The notes under the pieces: model-generated
Database searches by the model: none
Seen by the model: the letters and a program-made list of their open reading frames with translations, nothing else
Told to the model about the DNA's origin: nothing
Shown: piece by piece, positions 13,001-23,814 of the stretch
Layout of the letters: each line of letters opens with the position of its first letter
Position numbering within the stretch: the first letter of the stretch is position 1
NCBI RefSeq assembly: GCF_000004195.4
Contig: NC_030680.2
Coordinates: 148,431,045 to 148,495,044 of the forward strand
Direction: 5' to 3'
DNA length: 64,000 nucleotides
Source: Xenopus tropicalis
Lineage: Eukaryota > Chordata > Amphibia > Anura > Pipidae
Made by a program: the position numbers and the translations under genes

Positions 13001-16000
13001 CACTCTACAAGGAGTAACATATAAAGCAACCAATAACCGATACAGGAGGGGAAGGGAGCCCTGCCCAAAAGAGCTTACACTCTACAAGGAGTAACATATA
13101 AAGCAATCAGTAACCGATACAGGAGGGGAAGGGAGCCCTGCCCAAAAGAGCTTACACTCTACAAGGAGTAACATATAAAGCAATCAGTAACCGATACAGG
13201 AGGGGAAGGGAGCCCTGCCCAAAAGAGCTTACACTCTACAAGGAGTAACATATAAAGCAATCAGTAACCGATACAGGAGGGGAAGGGAGCCCTGCCCAAA
13301 AGAGCTTACACTCTACAAGGAGTAACATATAAAGCAATCAGTAACCGATACAAGAGGGGAAGAGAGCCCTGCCCAAAAGAGCTTACAATCTACAAGGAGT
13401 AACATATAAAGCAATCAGTAACCGATACAAGAGGGGAAGGGAGCCCTGCCCAAAAGAGCTTACAATCTACAAGGAGTAACATATAAAGCAATCAATAACC
13501 GATACAGGAGGGGAAGAGAGCCCTGCCCAAAAGAGCTTACACTCTACATAGATAAAGGGTTGAGACACAAGGTGTGGGATGTGTCTTCCTTGCTTTGGCT
13601 ACTGAATTTAGCACTAAATATCATCCCCAAAGTAAGGGAAGTGAGTGCAACTGGCCTGTCCTTTTATTTAACTTGGTAATTGGCCTCTGTGCATTTTAAA
13701 GAATCAAACATTAGTGCACCACAGTTGTACAGATAACACAGAAATCAGATTGAACCACCAGTGAATTGCAAATGGCCCCTGTTAATGAGACCTGTGCCCA
13801 GGGTCAGACTGGGGTGCCACAGGCCCACTGGGACAGCTGCCTGTGGGCCCCCCACCCCAGTGGTAACATCAAAGCCCCTTCCCTACCGTATACCGCACTT
13901 ACTCCTTGGGCGTGATGGGGGAGATGCACTGGCACCTTCAGTTGGTGGAGGGAAAGGGCCTGGGTTGGCAGGGCCCACAAGTGCTGGGGCCCACTGGGGT
14001 TTTTCCCATTGCACTGACAGCCCACTCTGACCCTGCTTGTACCCACGTGCTCTCATCTGTTTGCACTCATTGTGCACTCGTGCCCATCCTTGGTGCATTA
14101 GGTACAAAGTGTAGCACGGCTCATCCATGGCCAATGACTTCTCCTTCTTTTCCTCAGGAAGGGCTCACTCTCCTGGATGTTGCCAGACACATTCAATCAC
14201 CAGACTGCATCATTAGAAGAATTGAGAAAGAGACACAAGTGAGTAGCGGCTGTGCAAATGCACAAGTCAAATTCAAGATGTTTGGGGATGAGAGTGTTTG
14301 GTGCAAAGCAAAGAAATGTAATGATTAAGGTATTAGAAGAAATTGAGAAAATAACATCAAGTTCCCTTCATTTAGGAACAGCAAAGAAAATTCCTGCCGA
14401 AGAATTCCATGCAGCTGCCCCTTCAGTCTCCAAACCCACATTTATCTCTACTGTCTCTGGAGGGTCCTGTGAAAACACCTAGAGGCACAGGGAAAAAAGT
14501 GAAGGTTTTTGTTTGTGGGCACCGTGGCGTAGGGAAAAGTACACTTGTCCGCACCCTGAAAGAGGTAAAACTGTGACCCATCTCTCAATGATTCTCGATG
14601 CGTCACTTGGGACCCCCCCCCAGGTGAAGGTTACGCTGAATGATAAACATAAATATACTCGCTATGATATGTAATATATATAATCATAAATAATCTTTTA
14701 TTTCTCCCAGACTGGGTTATTTTCAGAGCTACAGTTCCCTCCTTCCAGCAAAGGTGTTTCCATAACCCACGCTGACCTGGATGGTGAGTATGTGCATAGG
14801 CACCCTATGTAGCCATGCCTATAATTGGTATAGTATTTTGGGGTAGGAACTGACATTATCTGCTCGTTTCAGGTGACACTCTGATTATGTGGGATTTTGC
14901 TGGCCAAATGGAATGTTACTTCACTCGTTCCCTTCTCCTTGCTACCAGCGGGGCCAGCACTATGTACTGTGTAGTCTTCAGTCTGGAAGGAGTAGAGAGT
15001 GACTTCCAAGAGGGACAAAAAAGGGCTGTTGAACAGGTATCCCTGAAATTATAGTGAATAAAGTGCCCCCTGTTGTAAAATATAGGGATATTATAAGCCC
15101 CCGAGGAGTTCCTTATAATATATAGTGAATAAAGTACCCCCTATTGTAACATATAGGGATATTATAAGCCCCCGAGGGGTTCCTTATAATATATAGTGAA
15201 TAAAGTGCCCCCTATTGTAACATATAGGGATATTATAAGTCCCCGAGGAGTTCCTTATAATATATAGTGAATAAAGTGCCCCCTATTGTAACATATAGGG
15301 ATATTATAAGTCACACAGGAGTTCCTTATAATATATAGTGAATAAAGTGCCCCCTATTGTAACATATAGGGATATTATAAGCCCCCAAGGAGTTCCTTAT
15401 AACATATAGGGAATAAAGTGCCCCCTATTGTAACATATAGGGATATTATAAGTCCCCGAGGAGTTCCTTATAATATATAGTGAATAAAGTACCCCCTATT
15501 GTAACATATAGGGATATTATAAGCCCCCGAGGAGTTCCTTATAATATATAGTGAATAAAGTGCCCCCTATTGTAACATATAGGGATATTATAAGTCCCCG
15601 AGGAGTTCCTTATAATATATAGTGAATAAAGTACCCCCTATTGTAACATATAGGGATATTATAAGTCACACAGGAGTTCCTTATAATATATAGTGAATAA
15701 AGTGCCCCCTATTGTAACATATAGGGATATTATAAGTCCCCGAGGAGTTCCTTATAATATATAGTGAATAAAGTGCCCCCTATTGTAACATATAGGGATA
15801 TTATAAGCCCCTGAGGAGTTCCTTATAATATATAGTGAATAAAGTGCCCCCTATTGTAACATATAGGGATATTATAAGCCCCTGAGCAGTTCCTTATAAT
15901 ATATAGTGAATAAAGTGCCCCCTATTGTAACATATAGGGATATTATAAGTCCCCGAGGAGTTCCTTATAATATATAGTGAATAAAGTGCCCCCTATTGTA

Positions 16001-19000
16001 ACATATAGGGATATTAAAAGCCCCCGAGGAGTTCCTTATAATATATAGTGAATAAAGTACCCTCTGTAGTAAAATATAAAGATATTAGTTCCATTACCAT
16101 ATAAAAGGCCGAAGGCCGAGTGCTTTTATAAAGGTCATGGAACTCTGAGGTGACTTCTAATATCCTCATATTTTACAACAGGGGTACTTTATTTATTATA
16201 ATACACAAGTTTAAGTGAGTCATGTGACAGAAATGACATCAATCAGCGTGTAACAATTTGTGGGTATAATAACATGGTATCATTGTTCTACATTGTGCTG
16301 TTCCCCATATGATGGTCACTGTGCTTCACAGATTATCTACTGGCTGCGGTTTCTGAGTGCGACCAAAAACGTTTCCCCCAAGCCCTGTGTCCTGCTAATT
16401 GGAAGCCATCTAGATAGACTTCCCGAGAACAACAGGGAAGATATAGGTAAATAGGATCTTTTCTTTAAAGACAAAGATACAAAGCAGATGAAATGATTTG
16501 ATATGCAATGGGGTGATCCAAGGCCTAGTCCAATTCTCATGCTGAATACAGGGAGGGGGTTTAAACCCTCCATAAAACTGTTCCACTGTGCCCCCTAAGG
16601 CTAAGGTTGTGTCGCCCACAATAGATCTCTGCTATGGCAGGCAACAAACCGCTCCAAAAAGGAAAAGGACAATAGAAGTCGCCAGTGGAAAGCCTTTTCG
16701 GAGCGGTTTGTTGCCCTATTGCCCGTGATAGCAGAGATCTATCATGGCCGACAAGCTCACTCCGAGGGTTCTTACCCTTATTCTCTAACGAGGCTGACTT
16801 AAAATATCATTAACATGTAATTATAGATATGAGTATTCACAGCGCTGACCAAATTGCAGATATAAGATATTAACCAATAAGCCCTTCCCGCTGTTATCTT
16901 ATACTAGCAAAGGTATTGCCTGGGGGGCAGTTATGGATTCCATTTGCCACTTGATATATATAAATAGCTGATGGCCCATCAGGCACTACCTTTGCTAGGC
17001 AATGGCGCATAAAGGAGCTGTAGATAATTGAGCGGTGATGTGTTTTTATACTGGTTTCAAGTGGCACACTCTGATGGCACACACTCTGATGGCACACACT
17101 CTGATGGCACACACTCTGATGGCACACACTCTGATGGCACACACTCTGATGGCACACACTCTGATGGCACACACTCTGATGGCACAAACTCATTGGATCT
17201 CTTTTAGCCCTGTACCCCGACTGCTCAGATGCCGGGCTGGGGTTACAGTGGGGCACTGTTGTGACTTTCCTTCCTCCCAGGCACCATTCCATCCCCATCT
17301 CCCCATGTCATGTTCTTCCTTTCCCCAATATCCCCACGTACCTTTCTCCCTTATCAACGCTTCTGTATCCCATTCCATATCTGCCATTTCAATTTTACAT
17401 TTAAACCCAGCCTAAACATCCCAGCCTATTATCCCTGTGATTTAAATTTACTCACGTTCCTCATTTTTTTCTCTATTGCTGATGGCTGACCTTGATTTAC
17501 ATGACTTGTATGAACTTCAGTGAGCCAGGCCAACACATTAGGGCCCCCAGACAGGCCCCTGTGCTCATTTAACCCACCCCCCTCAGAAACTACTCTCACC
17601 CTGCTATTTCTCTAATCCCCTGTCCGACCCCACCACTCTGCTTGGCAACTTGGCTCTCCTACCTGGTCCCCCTCTCGTATCACCTTGGTATTCACCACAG
17701 CTCCTGATCCGATGTGCTGGGTTGAAGATTTAAGCTGGCCATACACATAATGATAAAATCACACAAAACCTAGTTTTGTACGATTTTTGTGTATGGGCTC
17801 CGAACAGGGTCAGACTGGGGGTGAAGGGCCCACTGGGGCCCGTGCCCATAGCCCGCCCATATGGCCCGCGCCCATAGCTTCCCCCCCCGGGAGGGGCCCC
17901 CCTAACCCCCCTCACAGGGGCCCCCCACCCAACGTCCCGAGCGTGTAAATTTAATGCGTCGGGGCAGGAGCGGTGGGGCAGGGGGAGCGCCGCAAGGGTT
18001 GGGTCTGGGCCCAGTCCGACCCTGGCTCTGAATTATTGTCCTGATCATTTTCATACCATGCCGATCGGTCATTTAGTCAGTCGGACAGGTCAGAAAATTT
18101 TGGTTGGCTTACAAAAAAAAATTGTATTGTGTATGGGACGATACCCTTGGGGGACGTTCAATGGAAGTCACTTTCTTACTTTCAACTATTTCAACATTGT
18201 CCCATTTGTACTTTAAAAAACTTTATCCTACAATTTCAGTCTGAATGTGAGTTTCACTGTGCGAATAATTCTGCGATGCACAAATTTTATAAATGACCCC
18301 CACTGTGTTTGTATTCTTTTGGCAGCCAATTGTTTTTTCCGCAACGTGATGGAGAATCATGCGGAGCTGTTCCAGTTCTTCCATATTACGTTCTTACCCA
18401 TAAACTGTAAATGTCCGACTTCTGTGCAGCCGGCTAAACGAGCGCTGAGAGAGACGGTCACACAAACCCCTCAGGTAACACAAGAACACATTTTGGGGCA
18501 ACAATTATACACGGCGTTCATAAAGGAATACTAAATAAAAACAACATTGCTATTGCCTCCCCCAAACACAAAAATCACCCTCCGTCTCTGTGTTTAAGCA
18601 AGCAAAGGGTTAAATGTAAACCCCATGCAATACGAACTGCGGCACCTAAATGCCTGTATTTCCCTTTTATGATTAATATTGGGTATAAATCATTGTCACG
18701 GTTAGGGATACATATAAAAGTAAAACAACTCAAGACTCCCAGCAACTCCCAGTGACCCCAGCACCAATGCACAGAACCCCAGTAAGTGCCCTATGGGCCT
18801 GATGTTTTCCTTGTGTTTCCTTAGAGCGATGATTCTGTGCCCAACGTTGGTCACTTTGTACTGGAGAAAGCCAGAAATCTGTGTGCCCACAATGTAAGTA
18901 TAAACTGCTGCGTATTGTATTCTGTATAACAGGTTCCCAGACTCCTGGTAATTAGGTTCTACAGGTTGCACTGACCCCACAACTGGTTCCCTTCTCCCTT

Positions 19001-22000
19001 TCCCACAGGTCCTGTTCCAGTGCTGGAATGAGTTTGCTGATCCCATTGATAAGCACCCTGCCAAGCACCTCTCCCCTAGTGACTTGCGGGCAGCGCTGGA
19101 GCATCTGCACAACTTCTCCCAGGTGAGGTGGAAGGGGTTAATGGGAGTGGGACACAAATGGAAAAATACTAAGGTCCCTATCACATTCCCATCAGTCCCT
19201 GCCCCAGTGAGCTTACAATCTAAGGTCCCTATCACATTCCCATCAGTCCCTGCCCCAGTGGAGCTTACAATCTAAGGTCCCTATCACATTCCCATCAGTC
19301 CCTGCCCCAGTGAGCTTACAATCTAAGGTCCCTATCCCATTCCCATCAGCCCCTGCCCCAGTGAGCTTACAATCTAAGGTCCCTATCCCATTCCCATCAG
19401 CCCCTGCCCCAGTGAGCTTACAATCTAAGGTCCCTATCACCTTCCCATCAGTCCCTGCCCCAGTGAGCTTACAATCTAAGGTCCCTATCACATTCCCATC
19501 AGTCCCTGCCCCAGTGAGCTTACAATCTAAGGTCCGTATCACATTCCCATCAGTCCCTGCCCCAGTGAGCTTACAATCTAAGGTACCTATCACATTCCAA
19601 TCAGTCCCTGCCCCAGTAAGCTTACAATCTAAGGTCCCTATCCCATTCCCATCAGCCCCTGCCCCAGTGAGCTTACAATCTAAGGTCCCTATCACATTCC
19701 CATCAGTCCCTGTCCCAGTGAGTTTACAATCTAAGGTCCCTATCACATTCCCATCAGTCCCTGCCCCAGTGAGCTTACAATCTAAGGTCCCTATCCCATT
19801 CCCATCAGCCCCTGCCCCAGTGAGCTTACAATCTAAGGTCCCTATCCCATTCCCATCAGTCCCTGCCCCAGTGAGCTTACAATCTAAGGTCCCTATCCCA
19901 TTCCCATCAGCCCCTGCCCCAGTGAGCTTACAATCTAAGGTCCCTATCCCATTCCCAGCAGTCCCTGCCCCAGTGAGCTTACAATCTAAGGTCCCTATCA
20001 CATTCCCATCAGTCCCTGCCCCAGTGAGCTTACAATCTAAGGTCCCTATCCCATTCCCATCAGTCCCTGCCCCAGTGAGCTTACAATCTAAGGTCCCTAT
20101 CACATTCCCATCAGTCCCTGCCCCAGTGAGCTTACAATCTAAGGCCCCTATCCCATTCCCATCAGTCCCTGCCCCAGTGAGCTTACAATCTAAGGTCCCT
20201 ATCACATTCCCATCAGCCCCTGCCCCAGTGAGCTTACAATCTAAGGCCCCTATCACATTCCCATCAGTCCCTGCCCCAGTGAGCTTACAATCTAAGGTCC
20301 CTATCACATTCCCATCAGTTCCTGCCCCAGTGAGCTTACAATCTAAGGTCCCTATCACATTCCCATCAGTCCCTGTCCCAGTGAGCTTACAATCTAAGGT
20401 CCCTATCACATTCCCATCAGTCCCTGCCCCAGTGAGCTTACAATCTAAGGCCCCTATCCCATTCCCATCAGTCCCTGCCCCAGTGAGCTTACAATCTAAG
20501 GTCCCTATCACATTCCCATCAGCCCCTGCCCCAGTGAGCTTACAATCTAAGGCCCCTATCACATTCCCATCAGCCCCTGCCCCAGTGAGCTTACAATCTA
20601 AGGTCCCTATCACATTCCCATCAGTTCCTGCCCCAGTGAGCTTACAATCTAAGGTCCCTATCACATTCCCATCAGTCCCTGTCCCAGTGAGCTTACAATC
20701 TAAGGTCCCTATCACATTCCCATCAGTCCCTGCCCCAGTGAGCTTACAATCTAAGGTCCCTATCACATTCCCATCAGTCCCTGCCCCAGTGAGCTTACAA
20801 TCTAAGGTCCCTATCACATTCCCATCAGTCCCTGCCCCAGTGAGCTTACAATCTAAGGTCCCTATCCCATTCCCATCAGTCCCTGCCCCAGTGAGCTTAC
20901 AATCTAAGGTCCCTATCACATTCCCATCAGTCCCTGCCCCAGTGAGCTTTCAGTCTAAAGTCCCTATCATATTCCCATCAGCCCCTGCCCCAGTGAGCTT
21001 TCAGTCTAAAGTCCCTATCATATTCCCATCAGCCCCTGCCCCAGTGAGCTTTCAGTCTAAAGTCCCTATCATATTCCCATCAGTCCCTGCCCCAGTGAGC
21101 TTTCAGTCTAAAGTCCCTATCATATTCCCATGTGTCTCTGCCACAGTCAGCTTACAGCTGGACTGTGGGTTCTGGCAAATGCCAGAGGGGCTGCTGTAAG
21201 ATGCCATAGACAGTCACTATTTAGTGGGCTGGTGGGGGGCACAGTCACTATTTAGTTTGCTGTTGGGGGGCTGTTTGGGTCTCTGTGTACTTGAAATGCC
21301 AGGGCCTATTTTGAATCCCAGTTTAGACATGTATACCATTATTTTGGATATTAATTTGATCAATCTGGATTTTGCCTGTAATCATGTTCTCACTTTTCCC
21401 CTACAGTTGCTGTACCTGCCGCAGATACCGTGTCCCTCTGGTACTTCCAGTACCGGCTGTGTCCATAGACCCAGTGTCCAACCTGATTCATCTCCATCAG
21501 GCTTGATTATATTTAACATGAAATGGTTCCTGCAAGATATTTGTGGCACGTTTGGTCATTATTCACTAAGCCCAGCCTCAGGCAGGGAGAAGGAGCAATG
21601 GAGCCTGGATGAGATGAAGTGTGCCCTGGATTTAAAGGCTTGTGATGGAAACTCTGAAATGACTCTCAAGTTGCTTGAGAAGTTGGAGCTCTTGTTCCCA
21701 ACAACTAAAGAAGAGTATGTTGTACCTGCTTGGCTTAAACGGGGTAGGCCTCCCGGAGTGGTGCAACTGGAGAAAGTACGGGGAATAGGATATTGCTGGG
21801 AGAAGACCAGTACAGGCCTTTTCAGCCAGTTTTTTGTAGGCTGTCTCCAGATTTATCTTTTGCGTATGTTTGAACCAGAAAGGTGCCAATTATGGAGAGA
21901 AGGGGCCAAATTGAGCGACAAGGCTCAGCTGACATTGGAGGTCTCTGAGAACAAGCGGTGCCTTTACATGATTGGCAGCTGGAGTCAGGACTGCTATGAA

Positions 22001-22576
22001 GGTGACTGTTACACGCTCATGGAAAAGGTGGAGAAAGAAGTGGAGAAAATGCTCAATATGGAACCTATTAAGAGTTGGAAGAAGTTGCACCTTATCCCCA
22101 GAGAGCTACATCTCATAGGTGAGGCTTCTCCCTTCGAGAAGCTGAGCGGTTTTACCTGGGAACAGATTTTGCAGGCAGAACAAGAAAACAGAGCTTTGTG
22201 TGGAAAGAGTCAAGAGGTGAGAAGTTGGGAGATACTCTTTCCACACCATGACCAGCGAATGCTGCATGAACAAGGAACATCTTGCAGCACTCACTGGTTG
22301 GCAGAAAGCACCCATAAAAAGCTCTGTGAGTCGTTAGATAGTCAACACCCAATGGGCTTGGACTGGAGAAGACTAGCAGAACTACTGGGTGGAGCCACCA
22401 CCAGCCTTGTGTTAGAAATAAATGAAGAGTCAAAGCGTAGAGAGCTGTCACCCACGTGCTTGGTATTAGATAAGTACCCAGGGTCTATTGAACATCTTCT
22501 TGGGGCATTAAACCAAATGGGGAGGGAGGACTGCATTGTGGAGATAGAGCTGATGCTGAAGCATGTATGCCCATAG
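4094..22576 (+). CDS. Ankyrin-ROC-COR-death domain protein (DAPK1-like ROCO protein without kinase)
   Basis: Fifteen coding exons join in frame to 898 codons: 4094-4135, 4544-4642, 4923-5027, 5383-5475, 7892-8005, 11567-11686, 14158-14238, 14376-14564, 14711-14783, 14873-15036, 16332-16446, 18326-18474, 18825-18893, 19009-19122, 21407-22576 (TAG). Every intron is GT-AG. Residues 15-218 form about six ankyrin repeats (HGNTPLHYAA, SGLTPMHFAA, GYTLLHEAV, EGNTPLHMAA), one per phase-0 exon. Residues about 258-400 are a ROC GTPase: P-loop GHRGVGKST (266-274), G3 DFAGQ (313-317) and an atypical G4 SHLD (385-388). Residues about 430-800 are COR-like. Residues 809-896 are a death domain (LDSQHPMGLDW, LLGALNQMGRED) most like that of DAPK1. 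There is no kinase or calmodulin segment: the ATG at 4094 opens 14 residues before the first repeat. No in-frame stop precedes the ATG within its exon, so upstream coding exons remain possible. By family, a GTP-regulated death-domain scaffold is inferred. Confidence 0.88.
4160..4499. mobile_element. Palindromic MITE, family B, copy 1
   Basis: Contains the block gtagctgccgatatgggtcc and ends with tatggggacctttac. It shares its sequence with elements at 6732 and 61307. It sits in the first coding intron of the ankyrin-ROC gene, ending about 45 bases before the splice acceptor at 4543. The left end is diverged. Confidence 0.65.
5536..6200. mobile_element. MITE, family C, interrupted by a hAT MITE
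   Basis: Carries the family's hallmark blocks (gggggtcactgaccccggca, ggttgctag-like stretches, gaagaccaattgcaaattgtc). The element is split at ctctacat by the insertion at 5862-6168. Other copies are at 7540, 45217, 61024, 62575 and 62996. It lies in the intron between coding exons 4 and 5 of the ankyrin-ROC gene. Confidence 0.65.
5862..6168. mobile_element. hAT-type MITE, family D, copy 1
   Basis: Terminal inverted repeats are cagggatccccaacc and ggttggggatcactg. A perfect 8-bp target duplication, ctctacat, lies at 5854-5861 and 6169-6176. It has no coding capacity. A second intact copy is at 35110-35415 and a degenerate inverted one is near 7018-7280. Confidence 0.85.
6732..7290. mobile_element. 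Partial MITEs of families B and D
   Basis: 6732-6955 repeats family B (ggtccccatacatgggacga, gtagctgccgatatgggtcc) but stops at the middle of the palindrome. 7018-7280 is an inverted, degenerate family D copy (gcaacatgttgctcacc, gccaatcacagccc). Open frames on both strands here are repeat translations. Confidence 0.55.
7540..7745. mobile_element. MITE, family C, partial copy
   Basis: The blocks ctggttgctagggtaaattg, gctgaacaaaaagctaaata and gaagaccaattgccaatt identify this as a partial family C copy in the intron before coding exon 5 of the ankyrin-ROC gene. Confidence 0.55.
8011..11352. repeat. Minisatellite, 95-bp unit, about 35 copies
   Basis: The unit runs aactttccagcaggggaatg ... agcggctcctacatg and is highly uniform, with recurrent variants (tcggctg/tcagctg, gaatgat/gactgat, gatcta/gagcta). 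The array starts five bases inside the intron, immediately after the splice donor of ankyrin exon 5 (gtaag at 8006), and fills most of that intron. The variants recur in a mixed order, which suggests expansion by unequal exchange or conversion. Confidence 0.95.
11760..12147. other. Intron sequence with no recognised feature
   Basis: AT-rich intron sequence between ankyrin exon 6 and the LINE tail. No open frame, array or terminal inverted repeat is evident. Confidence 0.4.
12149..13548 (-). repeat. LINE 3' tail with 77-bp minisatellite, about 17 copies
   Basis: Starts with the reversed tail (attattattgttattattaa, then ttataaagcaccaacatatt and cagcgctgtacaa). Its 3' UTR is then expanded into about 17 units of 77 bp (gagtaacatataaagcaatc ... 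agcttacactctacaag). The same unit in the opposite orientation forms the array at 33190-34214. It lies in the ankyrin-ROC gene intron between coding exons 6 and 7. Confidence 0.85.
13799..14035. mobile_element. hAT-type MITE (cagngtcngactggg family), copy 2
   Basis: The ends cagggtcagactggg and cccactctgaccctg are inverted repeats. The flanks cctgtgcc and cttgtacc are an 8-bp duplication with two differences, which suggests an older insertion. Confidence 0.65.
15045..16062 (+). repeat. Minisatellite, 71-bp unit, about 14 copies
   Basis: The unit is tatagtgaataaagtgcccc ... gaggagttccttataata. The array sits in the intron between the two ROC exons at 14873-15036 and 16332-16446. It runs into the end of a MITE at 16063. 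The same unit, inverted, forms the array at 29512-30118. Confidence 0.95.
16063..16250. mobile_element. MITE, family E, from which the 71-bp array extends
   Basis: An imperfect palindrome: aaagtaccctctgtagtaaaa on the left and ttttacaacaggggtacttt on the right, enclosing ggccgaaggccgagtgctttt. A related element lies next to the inverted array at 29280-29511. Confidence 0.6.
16618..16748. mobile_element. Short foldback element
   Basis: The left arm (aatagatctctgctatggca, gcaacaaaccgctcc) is complementary to the right arm (ggagcggtttgttgcc, gatagcagagatctat), with arms of about 50 bases and a loop of about 30. It is probably a MITE, intronic in the ankyrin-ROC gene. Confidence 0.6.
17067..17188. 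repeat. Minisatellite, 15-bp unit, 8 copies
   Basis: The unit ctgatggcacacact is nearly perfect. Because 15 is a multiple of three, it reads through on both strands as a five-residue repeat (LMAHT on plus). It is intronic, not a gene. Confidence 0.9.
17731..18140. mobile_element. MITE interrupted by a hAT MITE
   Basis: The outer element has the ends taagctggccatacacataa and gtgtatgggacgata and is broken by the insertion at 17805-18024. It lies in the ROC intron of the ankyrin-ROC gene. Confidence 0.5.
17805..18024. mobile_element. hAT-type MITE (cagngtcngactggg family), copy 3
   Basis: The ends cagggtcagactggggg and gcccagtccgaccctg are flanked by gctccgaa and gctctgaa, an 8-bp target duplication with one mismatch. 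Confidence 0.75.
19162..21150 (-). repeat. Minisatellite, 51-bp unit, about 39 copies
   Basis: The unit is aaggtccctatcacattccc ... gtgagcttacaatct. Because 51 is a multiple of three, it gives open frames of 629 codons on plus and 558 on minus with a 17-residue period; these are not genes. The array lies in the last intron of the ankyrin-ROC gene (19123-21406). The same unit recurs at 37390-38208 inside rpp14. Strand follows the LINE-type tail next to that second array. Confidence 0.93.
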
Positions 22577-22634
22577 GAACTAAAGGGAACTTACTGTATA
22601 GTACAAATGGCAGTTTCAACTCCGTGTTGGTTTA

Positions 22635-23068
22635 AAGGAACAGTTCAGTGTAAATATGAAACTGGGTAAAATAAAAAATATTTCTAATATAGTTAGGAAA
22701 ATATGTCATCTATAAAGGCTGGAGTGAACAGATATCTCACATAACAACTAGAATTGTACTATCTCCTTTACAGCTCTCTAAGCTGTTAGCAGTCAGTAAC
22801 CAATCAGTGACTTGAGGGGGGACATAACTGTCAGTTAGTTGCATTTGAATCTGACCTGCGGGCTCACAAACTGACAGTTATGTCCCATGTGCCCCCCTCC
22901 TAAAGTCACTGACTAACTAAGAGGATAGAGAGCTGAAAGCAGGAAGCAGAGTTCTGCCCCACTCCAGCCTTTATAGACATTTGCCTAATTAACTGTATTA
23001 GAAATATTTTTTATTTTGCGCAGTCTATCTATTTTACCCAGTTCCATTTTTACACTGAACTGTTCATT
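22635..23068. mobile_element. Large palindromic MITE
   Basis: The arms aaaggaacagttcagtgtaaa and tttacactgaactgttcatt are complementary, and the complementarity continues inward (gacataactgtcagtt against aactgacagttatgtcc). It starts about 60 bases after the stop of the ankyrin-ROC gene and contributes an aataaa-like sequence near 22671 that could serve as its polyadenylation signal. Confidence 0.75.
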
Positions 23069-23660
23069 TTAGTCATGTATGTTGAGAGTACATACCCTCC
23101 ATCGTCACCCCACTGTAGGGAGGGAGTGTTCAGCTATCACGTGGGCCAGGGTGAACTTTCAAACTTTAATTAGAATCTCTTAAATATTATCTATTGGCAG
23201 GGGGCATTTCTGACCCCTGAGGTGGCTCCAGCAATGCTGCCCCCTTCAGCTTTCCTTTACACCGCCAGAGGGGATCCAGGGGGGCCACATTGCTAGTGTA
23301 ATTGCAATCTCTGCACTAGCAGAGCCGAATTTCCATTTTAAAAACCGGTAATTTGTCTCTTAAACTTACCAGGAGCAACTTTTTGCCGCCCCTGGTAACT
23401 TTGGGGGCACTGACTCCTGAGGAGAGTAGCTCCTGTCTATTGGGGTGCCACTCTAAGCTCATAACTGACCATTCCCCACTCACTGGGATAGGCATATATC
23501 CCCCAGAATGCTGTATGAGACCAAGCATATCGGAAGAGAATAACAGGGGCTGTGTGTAAAGAACCTATCATTTTGCAAAAGAAAAAGTATGAACATAAAG
23601 ATGCACCTTGGATGTCCAAGACAAAGTTCCTCATTAAAATATAACTTTCATTCAGTATTC
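23069..23660. other. Intergenic stretch, nothing recognised
   Basis: No gene, array or clear terminal repeat was recognised between the palindrome and the nested transposons. Short open frames are unconvincing. Confidence 0.35.
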
Positions 23661-23814
23661 CGTATATACTCGAGTATAAGCCGATCCGAATAGAAGCCGA
23701 GGTACCTAAATTTTTTAAGAAAACTGGAAAAACTTATTGACTCAAGTATAAGCCTAGGGTGGGAAATGCAGCAGCTACTGCTAAGTATCAATAATCAACA
23801 TAAATACCAATAAA

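Noticed and set aside
14252..14482. 76-codon open frame overlapping the ROC exon
   Set aside because: It is in a different frame from the P-loop and ends in the middle of the exon. The frame giving GHRGVGKST joins both neighbours in phase.
18702..19235. 177-codon minus-strand open frame opposite two exons
   Set aside because: It overlaps the conserved plus-strand exons 18825-18893 and 19009-19122 and has no recognisable domain; a shadow frame.
19310..21199. 629-codon open frame on plus and 558-codon frame on minus, proline-rich repeat protein
   Set aside because: Both are translations of the 51-bp minisatellite, whose length is divisible by three. The array sits inside an intron with good donor (19123) and acceptor (21406), and the opposite strand is equally open.
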